From an uncultured Burkholderiales bacterium (lineage in GTDB: Bacteria; Pseudomonadota; Gammaproteobacteria; Burkholderiales; Burkholderiaceae_C), in NCBI GenBank assembly GCA_945952065.1, contig CAMFGY010000010.1, positions 62,001-126,000 of the forward strand: a stretch of DNA of 64,000 bases. The letters are read 5' to 3'. A model generated the notes under the pieces. The model made no database searches and had not been told where the DNA came from. It saw nothing but the letters and a program-made list of their open reading frames with translations. Numbering within the stretch: the stretch's first letter is position 1; every line of letters starts with the position of its first letter. Of the stretch, positions 33,954 through 45,041 are shown piece after piece. The translations under genes were made by a program, and so were the position numbers.

Positions 33954-35594
33954 TCACCAATCCTTGCGCTCCACAATGCGCCGACCGCCATCCACATAGC
34001 GCGCGTGCAGCGCTTCGATGTCATCGCCCAAACGAAGGGCTTGGGCTGGCGACAAATGCTGCCCGTGGTGAGCCAGGGTTGCGCGAGCCAGATTGATGAT
34101 GCGCATATTCAAGCTGGTTTGGGCCAAGGCCAGCAGGCTTTCCAAGGTGCGCTGATGCTGCTTGCTGACCAAATGGGACATGGCCTCGCGCGCCGCTTCA
34201 TTGATATTGGCCGCCGCTTTGTGAACTGCCGACTCCAGCGACACCAAGGGCGACGCGGCCATCTCCAGCAATCTGGTGCGGGGGCGTGACACTGCAAAAC
34301 GCCGCGCTGCGCGCTCTGCCCAGGCGATGGCGTCTGGAATGCCTTGCTGCCCAGCACAGCGCGCCAGGAGTTGCAGCAGATTGCAGGCCATCTCGAAGCT
34401 GAACTCTGGGTTTTCCAGTTGCGAGCCCAGCTTGGCCAAGGCTGCCAGCGCCGCATCTTGGCGCCGCAAAATCAAAGCCAAGGCGCATTCCAGCGTGAGC
34501 TGCAAGGTTTGCAAGCGAAAGCTGTAGGCCGGGTAACGCGATGCCGCTTCTTGCAAACATTTCAAGCCGCGCTCGCACTCCTCGGCGTCCCCAAGATCGA
34601 TGCAAGCCACGCCTAGCGCCACCACGCCTTGGTAGTCCAGGCTGCGCGAATACTGACCAATGCTCAGCGCAGCGCCCAAATGCTTGGCGGCCGATTCGCT
34701 GTAGCCCAAAAACAATTGAAGCGAGCCCAGCTTTTGCAAGCGCGCCACATTGCCGGGCGTGATCTGAACCGCTTTGCTGAACATCTCCACCGCGCCGCTG
34801 AAGTCCATCTCCTCCAGCAAAGCTCGGCCATAAACATCGTAAGCATCGACATAAGCAGGGTTCTCAGCCAGCAACGTTTCCAATGTGCGGCAAGCCACCT
34901 GGGTGTCTGCATTGGCCAAATCAATTTTGGCCAGACCCAGGCGAGCCCAAGGCACGGCTTTGAAATCCAGCAAGGCTTCGAACATGCGCTTCGCCGCCTC
35001 GGTATTGCCCAGGCGCAGGTACAGCTCCGAGCCGATCCGCGCTGCATAGACTTTGTAGGTGCTGCTGGCTTCAAAAATGGATTCGCACAGCGCCGCGGCT
35101 GCCGCAAAGTCACCGGCTTCAATGGCGGCAAACACCTCTCGCAGTGCGTGCTTGCGCTCCAAAATCACTTGCAGCCGTTCTTCAAATTGCCGGGCCGTGA
35201 AGGGCTTGAGCAGGTAGTCGTCGAGCGCACCTTCGACGGCATCGGCCACATGGTGGTAGCGCGCTTCATCCGTCACCATGATGAAGGCGGTTTGCATGGG
35301 CAGGCCCTTGGCTTGACGCAGCTCGTCGAGCAGGTCTTGCCCGGTCATGTCATGAACGCTGTGCTTGGAAAAGTGAAAGTCGGTGATGATGATGTCGTAG
35401 GGGGGCACGGCATCTTTGATCATGCGCCGGGCGCTCTCAGGGCGCCGCGCCGAATGCACATGATGCACACCGATATCGCGCAGCATGGTACTGAGCACTG
35501 AACGCGTCAGTTCTCCCTCATCAATGATCAAGGCTCGCAGACGGCTGGCATCCAAGCCGCCGGGCAGAGCGCGCAGCCTTCTATGCACAGGCAC
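33954..35594 (-). CDS. Receiver-domain protein with C-terminal TPR repeats
   Basis: A 546-residue cytoplasmic protein. The N-terminal receiver (about 18-140) has acidic D25/E26, a phospho-acceptor Asp in IIITDFHF near 72, Thr in FIMVTDEA and Lys in YLLKPFTAR. The remaining 400 residues are alpha-helical with tetratricopeptide-like repeats, for example PAYVDAYDVYGRALLEEMDFSGAVEMFSKA around 240-275. No DNA-binding or enzymatic output domain is seen, so the phosphorylated receiver probably changes a protein-protein interaction. The GTG at 35594 is preceded by GAGGAG at ideal distance, which fixes the start. No kinase is adjacent. Function unknown; similar receiver-TPR proteins occur in motile proteobacteria. 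Confidence 0.82.
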   Translation of the reverse strand: MPVHRRLRALPGGLDASRLRALIIDEGELTRSVLSTMLRDIGVHHVHSARRPESARRMIKDAVPPYDIIITDFHFSKHSVHDMTGQDLLDELRQAKGLPMQTAFIMVTDEARYHHVADAVEGALDDYLLKPFTARQFEERLQVILERKHALREVFAAIEAGDFAAAAALCESIFEASSTYKVYAARIGSELYLRLGNTEAAKRMFEALLDFKAVPWARLGLAKIDLANADTQVACRTLETLLAENPAYVDAYDVYGRALLEEMDFSGAVEMFSKAVQITPGNVARLQKLGSLQLFLGYSESAAKHLGAALSIGQYSRSLDYQGVVALGVACIDLGDAEECERGLKCLQEAASRYPAYSFRLQTLQLTLECALALILRRQDAALAALAKLGSQLENPEFSFEMACNLLQLLARCAGQQGIPDAIAWAERAARRFAVSRPRTRLLEMAASPLVSLESAVHKAAANINEAAREAMSHLVSKQHQRTLESLLALAQTSLNMRIINLARATLAHHGQHLSPAQALRLGDDIEALHARYVDGGRRIVERKDW

Positions 35595-35667
35595 CCACTC
35601 CTCAGTTCAGCACGCATTGTCGATCAGCGAGCGCTGGGCGTCACCCAAAGAGGAGCGGGCAACGAGA

Positions 35668-37413
35668 CTATCTGCGCACAATTCGACCCGACTGAATCTG
35701 GCGCACCGCTGCGGGGTTTTCGCTCAGCCACTCCACCATGGCGTCAATGTCCACGCCGATGCTGACCCGGTCTCTGCCCTGGCGCAGCACGCTCTGGCCA
35801 TCGCCACCTTCGGCCATGAAGTTGTTGACAACCAATCGGTAGTCGCGCGCGTCTTCCAAGGGGCGCCCGCCTACCGTCACCTCGCCCAATTGCGGCAAAC
35901 CGTCGCTGCCTTGCGTCCATTGATAGCGCAAGCTGCTCGAGACTTGCAGCAAGCGCGCAGGCGCATCGCCCTTGGGCAGCTGTCGCAAGAGCAAGTCGCG
36001 CAATTGCGCGCCGCTGATCGTCATGGCCACCAATTCATTGGCAAAAGGCTGGATGGCGAACAAATCACTCATGGTGACCGAGCGTCCCGGCTCCACGGTC
36101 AAGTCGGCGCGAATGCCACCGGGGTTCATCAAAGCCAAGTCTGCAGGCCCACGTTTTTGGGCGTAAGCCAGCTGCGAGTCCGCCACCAGATTGCCCAGCG
36201 TCGAATCTCCAAAGGGCGCAGGCGAACTGCGTTGCGCGCCACGCTCCAGCACAGCGACCGGCTTGCTGCGCACCGCCGCGGTCAACTCGGCCGCGCGCTG
36301 CACCAAGGCCACGAAGGCGGGGTTGGGCGTGTACACCGACTGCAAGACCGGATGGTTCACCGCCTCTGCGCTCAGCAGCTTGCCCTGCGCATCAAGACGC
36401 AAGCGGCTTTCCGTCACCCAGCCCCCATAACTGCCCGCCTGCACAAGCAAGCGGCCGTTGATCTTGCAGGTATAGGCTTGATGGGTGTGGCCGCTGATGA
36501 TGATGGCGTAAGCGGGGTCGAGGCGCTGAGCAATCTCCACACCGCGCCCCTGCAAGCTGGGGCAGGCATAGCTCGGATCATTGGCGCCGCCGGTGTGCGT
36601 GGCGCCCTCATGCATCACCGCGACCAGCACCTGCGCCCCCTCGGCCCGCAATTTGGGCACCAGCGCGTTCAGGGTGTCAGCCTCATCGGCAAAACGCAGC
36701 CCCACAATGCTCTTGGGCACCACCACCAAGGGGGTGTCACGCGTGACCGCGCCCACAAAAGCAACTTTGAAACCGCCCACCTCTTTGATCACATGCGAAG
36801 GCAGCAGCGACTTGCCGGTCTGTGCATCCAATAAGTTAGCAGCCAAATAAGGAAAGCCTGGGCCTTTGAAGCCGGGCCATGCGCAACCTTCCGCCGGGCA
36901 CTCGCCTTGCGCCTTGCGCTGCAACTCGCGCAAGCCCGCATCCAACTCATGATTGCCCAGGGCACTGGCCACCAGACCCAGATCCCCTATTGCTGCCAAG
37001 GTGGGCTCATCCTTCAACAAGGACGAGAGCAAGGGCGATGCACCGATCAAATCCCCGGCCGCGACAAACACGCTGTGCTCCCGGCCTTGACGCAACTGAG
37101 CCATGGCCGACGCCAGATGAGCCACGCCGCCGGCGGGCTGGGCCTTGATCTCGCCCGTCTGGGCGTCCGGCAAGCGCGGCATCAAAGGTGTGGGCGACTT
37201 GGCCTGGATATGGCCGTGGAAGTCATTGATCGAAAAAATGCTCAGTTCCCGTGCGCCTGACGCACTTGCGGCGCTGGCAGCCTGATCCTGCGGGCCAGCA
37301 GGTGTGGCGCAGCCCTGCAATGCCGCCAACACCGCCAACATCAGCAAGGCCCCAGCGCTTTGTGCGCGGAACTGCGGACCCAGGGTGCGAGAGTCGAACA
37401 GAGGTTTTTTCAT
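35668..37413 (-). CDS. 5'-nucleotidase / UshA-family metallophosphatase lipoprotein
   Basis: A 581-residue envelope enzyme that would hydrolyse extracellular nucleotides to nucleosides and phosphate. The lipoprotein signal has cysteine 35 in ALQGC. The N-terminal metallophosphatase domain shows all metal motifs: NDFHGH (63-68), AAGDLIGASP, ALGNHELD, VAVMHEG and SGHTHQ. The C-terminal substrate-binding domain has LMNPGGIRADL and NNFMAEGGDG. I chose the ATG at 37413 because it starts a compact signal peptide; the open frame upstream looks non-coding. The gene is monocistronic on the minus strand, 73 bp before the receiver-TPR gene's GTG. Strength as nucleotidase versus UDP-sugar hydrolase cannot be told. 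Confidence 0.9.
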   Translation of the reverse strand: MKKPLFDSRTLGPQFRAQSAGALLMLAVLAALQGCATPAGPQDQAASAASASGARELSIFSINDFHGHIQAKSPTPLMPRLPDAQTGEIKAQPAGGVAHLASAMAQLRQGREHSVFVAAGDLIGASPLLSSLLKDEPTLAAIGDLGLVASALGNHELDAGLRELQRKAQGECPAEGCAWPGFKGPGFPYLAANLLDAQTGKSLLPSHVIKEVGGFKVAFVGAVTRDTPLVVVPKSIVGLRFADEADTLNALVPKLRAEGAQVLVAVMHEGATHTGGANDPSYACPSLQGRGVEIAQRLDPAYAIIISGHTHQAYTCKINGRLLVQAGSYGGWVTESRLRLDAQGKLLSAEAVNHPVLQSVYTPNPAFVALVQRAAELTAAVRSKPVAVLERGAQRSSPAPFGDSTLGNLVADSQLAYAQKRGPADLALMNPGGIRADLTVEPGRSVTMSDLFAIQPFANELVAMTISGAQLRDLLLRQLPKGDAPARLLQVSSSLRYQWTQGSDGLPQLGEVTVGGRPLEDARDYRLVVNNFMAEGGDGQSVLRQGRDRVSIGVDIDAMVEWLSENPAAVRQIQSGRIVRR

Positions 37414-37725
37414 GGGATAGGGGCCCGCATGGGCTTCAAAAAGTAGGATCAAAAACAGCAACAAGCCCAGCGCTTGGGCCAATGCCCCAGCCTGGTGCGC
37501 CTGAAGGGTGCGCCGAAGGCCGGACTTTGGGGGCCAACTTAGCCGAGCCCGAAGCAGTGCCTTCCAGCGTTTGCGCCCACAAAGTTGCTCACAGCCCTTC
37601 AGGGCGGGCGATCTTAGCCCCGCCCCCAACCCCCGCAGCAAACCTGTTTTGTAGCACCGAAGCAACAGGATCTGCCGAGCAAGCTGAAACCGTCATGGAA
37701 CTTCAACACAGGCTTGTCACACTCC

Positions 37726-37760
37726 AGCCCGCAAGCAACTCGAGTTGCGGGCTGTGTTTT
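37726..37760 (+). terminator. Terminator-like hairpin without an upstream coding gene
   Basis: AGCCCGCAA (37726-37734) pairs with TTGCGGGCT (37745-37753); GTGTTTTTTTG follows. There is no plus-strand protein gene before it, so it may end a small RNA, a transcript from within the nucleotidase region, or act as an attenuator. Confidence 0.6.
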
Positions 37761-37910
37761 TTTGTGTGTTTTGGGGTAAGTGCTAGGCAGTGGTGAGTTG
37801 TCAAGAAGGGCAGACTTAGGCCTGTTGACCTATTCAAGGGGTTTTCGGCCCAGGCTCAAAAACAGCACAATGTCCAAAGCTCTATGAAATTCAGCGCCGG
37901 AGTTGGCGAG

Positions 37911-37924
37911 CGCAAACGTTTACG
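37911..37924. promoter_or_regulatory. LacI-family operator candidate 1 (TonB receptor leader)
   Basis: CGCAAACGTTTACG has the central AAACGTTT palindrome typical of LacI/GalR-family operators. It is the upstream of two such sites whose centres are 89 bp apart. Confidence 0.55.
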
Positions 37925-37964
37925 TCTTGGTTTTCGACAGGGGCTCTGCCCCGGCTTGGTGCAG

Positions 37965-37989
37965 CAGCCGCCGCAAGCGGCTGTTTTTT
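37965..37989 (+). terminator. Hairpin with T6 tail inside the TonB-receptor leader
   Basis: CAGCCGC (37965-37971) pairs with GCGGCTG (37977-37983) around a five-base loop, followed directly by six T. It has the form of an intrinsic terminator but lies between the two operators, 95 bp before the receptor start. It may block read-through or act as an attenuator. Confidence 0.6.
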
Positions 37990-37999
37990 GGGGCAAAGA

Positions 38000-38013
38000 C
38001 GAAAACGTTTGCG
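38000..38013. promoter_or_regulatory. LacI-family operator candidate 2 (TonB receptor leader)
   Basis: CGAAAACGTTTGCG shares the AAACGTTT core with site 1 and ends 70 bp before the GTG start of the TonB-dependent receptor. A pair of such sites would allow cooperative or looping repression by a sugar-responsive LacI-type regulator encoded elsewhere. Confidence 0.55.
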
Positions 38014-38083
38014 AAGTCTTCTCAAGAATTTTGTTTGGTTGATCTTTTTGCGCGTTGGGTCGCGTACTTTTTGGAGTAATCCC

Positions 38084-40531
38084 GTGAATAAAAAGCAATG
38101 GATGAGCTTTTCCAAGTCGGCATTGAGCGCCGCTGTAGCCATCGTCATCGCCGGCCCCGTGCTGGCGCAAAGCGCTGCCACTGAGGCCGACAAGGCCAAC
38201 GAAGGCCAGCCCCGCGCCAAGGAAGACTCGGTTCGCTTGGGCACCATCACCATCGTTGGTGAAGGCAACAAGCTGGGCGCCGGCCTGATGCTGAACGAAG
38301 ACACCGTCAAGGGTCGCAGCACCATCACCAAGGCCTCAACCGAAAAAGACATCGCCACCGGCAACCCTTACCAAGCGTTGGCTCTGCTGCCCGGCATCAA
38401 CACCTTCAGCCATGACGCCACCGGTCTGTTTGGCGGTGGTTTGACCATCCGCGGCTTCGGTTCCGACCAGTTGGGCTTCACCATCAACGGCGTGCCAGTC
38501 AATGACTCGGGCAACTACGCCGTCTACCCGCAAGAGTATGTGGACCAGGAAAACCTCTGCACCCAGAGCGTGGCCCAAGGTGCCCCTGAAGTCGAGTCGC
38601 CCCACGCCGGCGCCACCGGCGGCAGCGTCAGCATCAACACCTGCGACCCCGAGAACAACCGTCGCGTGCGCTTCGCTCAGACCTTGGGCAGCTTGAATCT
38701 GACCCGCACCTTTGTGCGCTTCGACAGCGGCCGTTTTGCGAACGACAAGCTGAAGGTCTTCCTGAGCTACTCGCACACCCAGGCCGACAAGTGGAAGGGT
38801 CCAGGTAACGCCAAGAAGGACCATATCGATGCGGCTTTCCGTTGGGACCTGGGCAACGAGAACGCCATCCTGGGTTCGGTGCTCTACAACCGAGCCATCA
38901 ACAACAATTACTTGGCTCCAACCTTAGCCGAGCTGAACAAGAACGGCTACAACTGGGACTTTTCGAGCAATTTCGTTCCGGGTCATTTGCCAGGTGGCAA
39001 GGGTGCCCAGAACGAAACAGGCCCATCGCCCGCTTACTACAAACTCTCGAACAACCCCTTCGAGAATGCGATTTACTCCGTGTCGGGTTCCTTCAAGCTG
39101 GCCGAAGCCACCTACTTCAAGGTTCAGCCCTATCTGTGGACGGGCTTTGGCAATGGCGGAACTCAACAAGTAACCTTGACCGAGAAAGCCAGCTTCTTGA
39201 CGCCGTCAACGGGCAAGCTGGACGGCTCCGTGGACCTGAACGGCGACGGCGACATCGAAGACAAGATCGTCGTGGCCCGTGCAAGCGTGACCAAGACTTC
39301 GCGCCCAGGCATCACCGCTGAGTTGAACAAGACCATCGGCGACCACCAACTACGCGTCGGCCTTTGGTACGAGCAAGCCAATCACCGCCAGACCCAGCCA
39401 GCCGTGACCGTTGACAACAATGGCAACCCTGCTGACATTTGGCTGCAAAACGGCCAAATCAAGCGTCCTGACGGCTCCAGCTATCAAGGCCGCGACTGGG
39501 AGAGCATCAGCACCGCCTATCAGGCCTATGTCTCTGACAACATCAGCTTCATGGGCGACCGTGGCCTGCTCTCGCTGGGCCTGCGCGCACCATCCGTCAA
39601 ACGCGATGTGAAGAACTTCGCCAACGAGGCCGATGGCAAAACAGATAGCAGCCGTGTCAACTATCAACTGACCAAAACCTACAGCGAGTTGCTGCCACAA
39701 ATCGGCACCCGCTTCATCATTGACAACACCCAACAGGTGTTCATCAACGTTGCCAAGAACTTCCGCGCACCTCCAAACTTCGCCTTCACTGGCAGCAATG
39801 TGAAGCTCAATGGCAATGGCGGCGTGGACCTGGTCTCGGCGACCAAGGCCGAAACTTCGATCATGACGGACTTGGGCTACCGTCTGCAGAACCGCAACTT
39901 CTCGCTGTCAGCAACCTTCTTCAATGCTGATTTCAAGGATCGCCAGGCCAATGCCTACGACCCCGTGAACTTGACCAGCACCTACACCAACGCAGGGCGT
40001 GTCAACACCCGCGGCATGGAGTTCGAAGTGGGTAGCGCGCCTGTGTTGGGTGGCTTAACCGCCTATGCTTCCGTGACGCTGCAAAAGAGTGAAATGCTGG
40101 ACGATATGGTCGTGGTCGGTATCGACAAGAAGCAAGCCGTCCTGCGTACCAAAGGTAAGCAGTTCAGCCTGACGCCTGAGAAGATGGTCGGCGCTTCGGT
40201 TCAGTACGCAGTCGGCCCAGCCTACGCACGATTCAAGATCAAGCACACGGGTCGTCAATACGCCACCTTGATGAACGATGAAGAAGTGCCGAGCTACAAC
40301 CAGGTGGATTTCGCCGCAGGTTACAGCTTTGCCAATGTGGGCATGCTGAGCAACACGCAACTGCGGTTCAATATCGCCAACGTGCTGAACGCTCAATATC
40401 GCAACCCCAATGGCAGCAAGACCAACGCACAAGCGATTCCAAAAGAAAACGTACCTGCCGACCGAGCCCCCACCTACTACCTGGGTGCCCCGCGCTTCTT
40501 CTCGGTCAGCCTGAGCGCCGACTTCAACTAA
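38084..40531 (+). CDS. TonB-dependent outer-membrane receptor, probably for a carbohydrate
   Basis: An 815-residue outer-membrane receptor. GTG at 38084 is favoured: GGAG lies seven bases upstream and the product opens with a proper signal peptide (AAVAIVIAGPVLAQ). The plug follows a low-complexity stretch: DIATGNPYQALALLPGINTF, TIRGFGSDQLGFTINGVPV and HAGATGGSVSI. The barrel ends in FFSVSLSADFN with the terminal aromatic/Asn signature typical of outer-membrane proteins. LacI-type operators upstream suggest sugar-dependent control. The plug has a cysteine pair (NLCTQ... NTCDP) that could form a disulfide. Substrate unknown. No inner-membrane transporter is adjacent; gabD is convergent. Confidence 0.88.
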   Translation: MNKKQWMSFSKSALSAAVAIVIAGPVLAQSAATEADKANEGQPRAKEDSVRLGTITIVGEGNKLGAGLMLNEDTVKGRSTITKASTEKDIATGNPYQALALLPGINTFSHDATGLFGGGLTIRGFGSDQLGFTINGVPVNDSGNYAVYPQEYVDQENLCTQSVAQGAPEVESPHAGATGGSVSINTCDPENNRRVRFAQTLGSLNLTRTFVRFDSGRFANDKLKVFLSYSHTQADKWKGPGNAKKDHIDAAFRWDLGNENAILGSVLYNRAINNNYLAPTLAELNKNGYNWDFSSNFVPGHLPGGKGAQNETGPSPAYYKLSNNPFENAIYSVSGSFKLAEATYFKVQPYLWTGFGNGGTQQVTLTEKASFLTPSTGKLDGSVDLNGDGDIEDKIVVARASVTKTSRPGITAELNKTIGDHQLRVGLWYEQANHRQTQPAVTVDNNGNPADIWLQNGQIKRPDGSSYQGRDWESISTAYQAYVSDNISFMGDRGLLSLGLRAPSVKRDVKNFANEADGKTDSSRVNYQLTKTYSELLPQIGTRFIIDNTQQVFINVAKNFRAPPNFAFTGSNVKLNGNGGVDLVSATKAETSIMTDLGYRLQNRNFSLSATFFNADFKDRQANAYDPVNLTSTYTNAGRVNTRGMEFEVGSAPVLGGLTAYASVTLQKSEMLDDMVVVGIDKKQAVLRTKGKQFSLTPEKMVGASVQYAVGPAYARFKIKHTGRQYATLMNDEEVPSYNQVDFAAGYSFANVGMLSNTQLRFNIANVLNAQYRNPNGSKTNAQAIPKENVPADRAPTYYLGAPRFFSVSLSADFN

Positions 40532-40548
40532 GCACTGACAAGAAAAAA

Positions 40549-40633
40549 GACCGGCGCCTTCAGAGGCCGCCGGTCCTAAATTTCACTTGCTCCTCAAAGC
40601 CGCACAGCGTTCAGCACGCTCTGCGGCTTTTTT
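40549..40633 (+). terminator. Double terminator after the TonB-dependent receptor
   Basis: Two consecutive hairpins. GACCGGCG (40549-40556) with CGCCGGTC (40568-40575) has a weak tail. AAAGCCGCA (40596-40604) pairs with TGCGGCTTT, extended by AGCGT/ACGCT with a small mismatch, and is followed by TTTTCTTG at about 40631. The second also fits the minus-strand end of gabD. Confidence 0.75.
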
Positions 40634-40649
40634 CTTGCCTGTCAAAACC

Positions 40650-42137
40650 TCACTTCTGGATATCGCCCAGGCAGAGGTATTTGATTTCCACATAGTCGTC
40701 CATGCCTTGGTGCGCGCCCTCGCGGCCCAGGCCGCTTTGTTTGACGCCGCCAAAGGGCACTTCGGCGCTGGCGATCAAGCCGGTGTTGACGCCCACCATG
40801 CCGTACTCCAGCGCCTCGCCGACGCGGAAGATGCGGCCGATGTCGCGGCTGTAGAAATAGCTGGCCAGGCCGAACTCGGTGTTGTTGGCCAAGGCAATGG
40901 CCTCGGCCTCGGTGCTGAACTTGAACACCGGGGCCAGGGGGCCGAAAGTCTCTTCACGTGAGCACAGCATCGCGGGTGTCACGTCAGCCAAGAGCGTGGG
41001 CTCAAAAAACTGTGCGCCGGTCTCGCCGGCCCGCTTACCGCCGACCAGCAGCCGTGCCCCCAAGGCCAGGGCATCGTTCACATGCGATTCCACCTTGGCC
41101 ATGGCGGCTTCATCGATCAAGGGGCCGACGTTCACGCCCGGCTCAAAGCCATTGCCCAATTTGAGCGCGCCGACCTTGGCCGCCAGCTTTTCAACAAAGG
41201 CCTCGTACACGCCCTCTTGCACATAGATGCGATTGGCGCACACGCAGGTTTGTCCGGCATTGCGGTACTTGCTGGCGATGGCGCCTTCCGCCGCGCTGTC
41301 CAAGTCGGCATCGTCAAAAACGATGAAGGGCGCGTTGCCGCCCAGTTCCAGCGACAGCTTCTTGATCGTGGGCGCGCATTGCCGCGCCAAGATGCGCCCC
41401 ACTTCGGTGGAGCCGGTGAAGGACAGATGGCGCACCACATCGCTGTCGCACAGCACATGGCCGATGGCGATGGAGTTCTCGGCGTCGGCACTCAGCACGT
41501 TCAACACACCGGCTGGCATGCCAGCCCGCTGCGCCAGCTCCGCCACCGCCAGGGCCGACAAGGGCGTGGCTTCGGCCGGTTTGATGACCACGGTGCAACC
41601 GGCCGCCAGGGCCGGCGCTACCTTGCGGGTGATCATGGCCACCGGGAAGTTCCAAGGCGTGATGGCCGCACACACGCCCATGGCCTGCTTGATGACCAGA
41701 TAGCGTTTGTTGTTGTCAGTCGTGGGAATGGTCTCGCCATAGACCCGCTTGCCTTCTTCGGCAAACCATTCAATAAAGCTGGCGCCGTAGACCACTTCGC
41801 CACGCGCCTCAGCCAGCGGCTTGCCCTGCTCGGCCGTCATGATGCGGGCCAGGTCATCAGCATGCTTCATCAAGAGTTGGTGCCAGCGCATCAGGATGCC
41901 GGCGCGCTCCTTGGCGGTCTTGCCCCGCCAGGGCCCCAGCGCCCGGTTGGCCGCAGCGATGGCTGCTTCAGCCTCGCTGGCCCCCAGATTGGCGACCTCG
42001 GCCAAGAGCGCACCGGTGGCCGGATCAGTCACGGCGAATCGGGCATTCCCGCTGACCCATTCGCCATTGATCAGGGCCTGCGTGCGCAGCAAGCTTGCAT
42101 CTTCCAGTTGGCTCAGCGGTGAAGTCTTGGCGTCCAT
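40650..42137 (-). CDS. gabD: NADP-type succinate-semialdehyde dehydrogenase
   Basis: A 495-residue aldehyde dehydrogenase that oxidises succinate semialdehyde to succinate in GABA and related catabolism. The NAD(P)-binding segment AITPWNFPVAMITRKVAPAL, catalytic E264 in LSLELGGNAPF and nucleophile C298 in NAGQTCVCANR are intact. The C terminus PFGGVKQSGLGREGAHQGMDDYVEIKYL is the GabD-type ending that separates this group from other aldehyde dehydrogenases. The length is standard. The gene is divergent from alaS. No gabT or gabP lies beside it, so the carbon source feeding it is not evident. Confidence 0.93.
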   Translation of the reverse strand: MDAKTSPLSQLEDASLLRTQALINGEWVSGNARFAVTDPATGALLAEVANLGASEAEAAIAAANRALGPWRGKTAKERAGILMRWHQLLMKHADDLARIMTAEQGKPLAEARGEVVYGASFIEWFAEEGKRVYGETIPTTDNNKRYLVIKQAMGVCAAITPWNFPVAMITRKVAPALAAGCTVVIKPAEATPLSALAVAELAQRAGMPAGVLNVLSADAENSIAIGHVLCDSDVVRHLSFTGSTEVGRILARQCAPTIKKLSLELGGNAPFIVFDDADLDSAAEGAIASKYRNAGQTCVCANRIYVQEGVYEAFVEKLAAKVGALKLGNGFEPGVNVGPLIDEAAMAKVESHVNDALALGARLLVGGKRAGETGAQFFEPTLLADVTPAMLCSREETFGPLAPVFKFSTEAEAIALANNTEFGLASYFYSRDIGRIFRVGEALEYGMVGVNTGLIASAEVPFGGVKQSGLGREGAHQGMDDYVEIKYLCLGDIQK

Positions 42138-42220
42138 GAACTTTCTCTCAGTGTTTCAGCTTGGGTTCTTGAGCTGAGACTCTAACCGTTTCGACGGGGT
42201 CTCTGCCAAGGGCCCGCCCC

Positions 42221-42226
42221 TATAAT
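42221..42226 (+). promoter_or_regulatory. Probable -10 box of alaS
   Basis: Consensus TATAAT, 79 bp before the alaS start, following a GC-rich stretch without a good -35. A dyad TGCGTCC/GGACGC (42255-42283) in the resulting leader could fold into a stem-loop. Confidence 0.6.
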
Positions 42227-42305
42227 CAAAAGCTCCGAAAAATCAAGCATTTACTGCGTCCAAGGCCCTTTCGCTGCGGACGCGCCTCCAGCAGAAAGCC
42301 CGGGA

Positions 42306-44942
<2,637 letters not shown>

Positions 44943-44959
44943 ACCCTCATGAACCCCAC

Positions 44960-45001
44960 AAAGGCCCTCGGGACGGACATACCCGAGGGCCTTTGTTCTT
45001 T
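44960..45001 (+). terminator. Rho-independent terminator of alaS
   Basis: A 13-bp perfect stem, AAAGGCCCTCGGG with CCCGAGGGCCTTT, has a nine-base loop and a TTGTTCTTTC tail, 17 bases after the alaS stop. Confidence 0.92.
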
Positions 45002-45041
45002 CATCTTTGCGTTTTTTCCCCTTGGTTTTCAGGAGCCCTTC

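Larger units (their letters stand above)
37414..38083. other. Long intergenic leader between the nucleotidase and TonB-receptor genes
   Basis: 670 bp without a convincing gene, between divergent genes. It contains a terminator-like hairpin at 37726-37760, a GGGGC-TCT-GCCCC hairpin near 37940-37952, a hairpin with six T at 37965-37989, and two LacI-type operator sequences at 37911-37924 and 38000-38013. GGAG at 38073-38076 is the ribosome site for the receptor. I could not place a confident promoter. Open frames crossing the area have atypical composition and no recognisable product. Confidence 0.6.

Noticed and set aside
37251-37796. A 181-codon plus-strand frame between the nucleotidase and TonB-receptor genes
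   Set aside because: It starts inside the nucleotidase gene on the opposite strand, has no recognisable product, and runs across a terminator hairpin.
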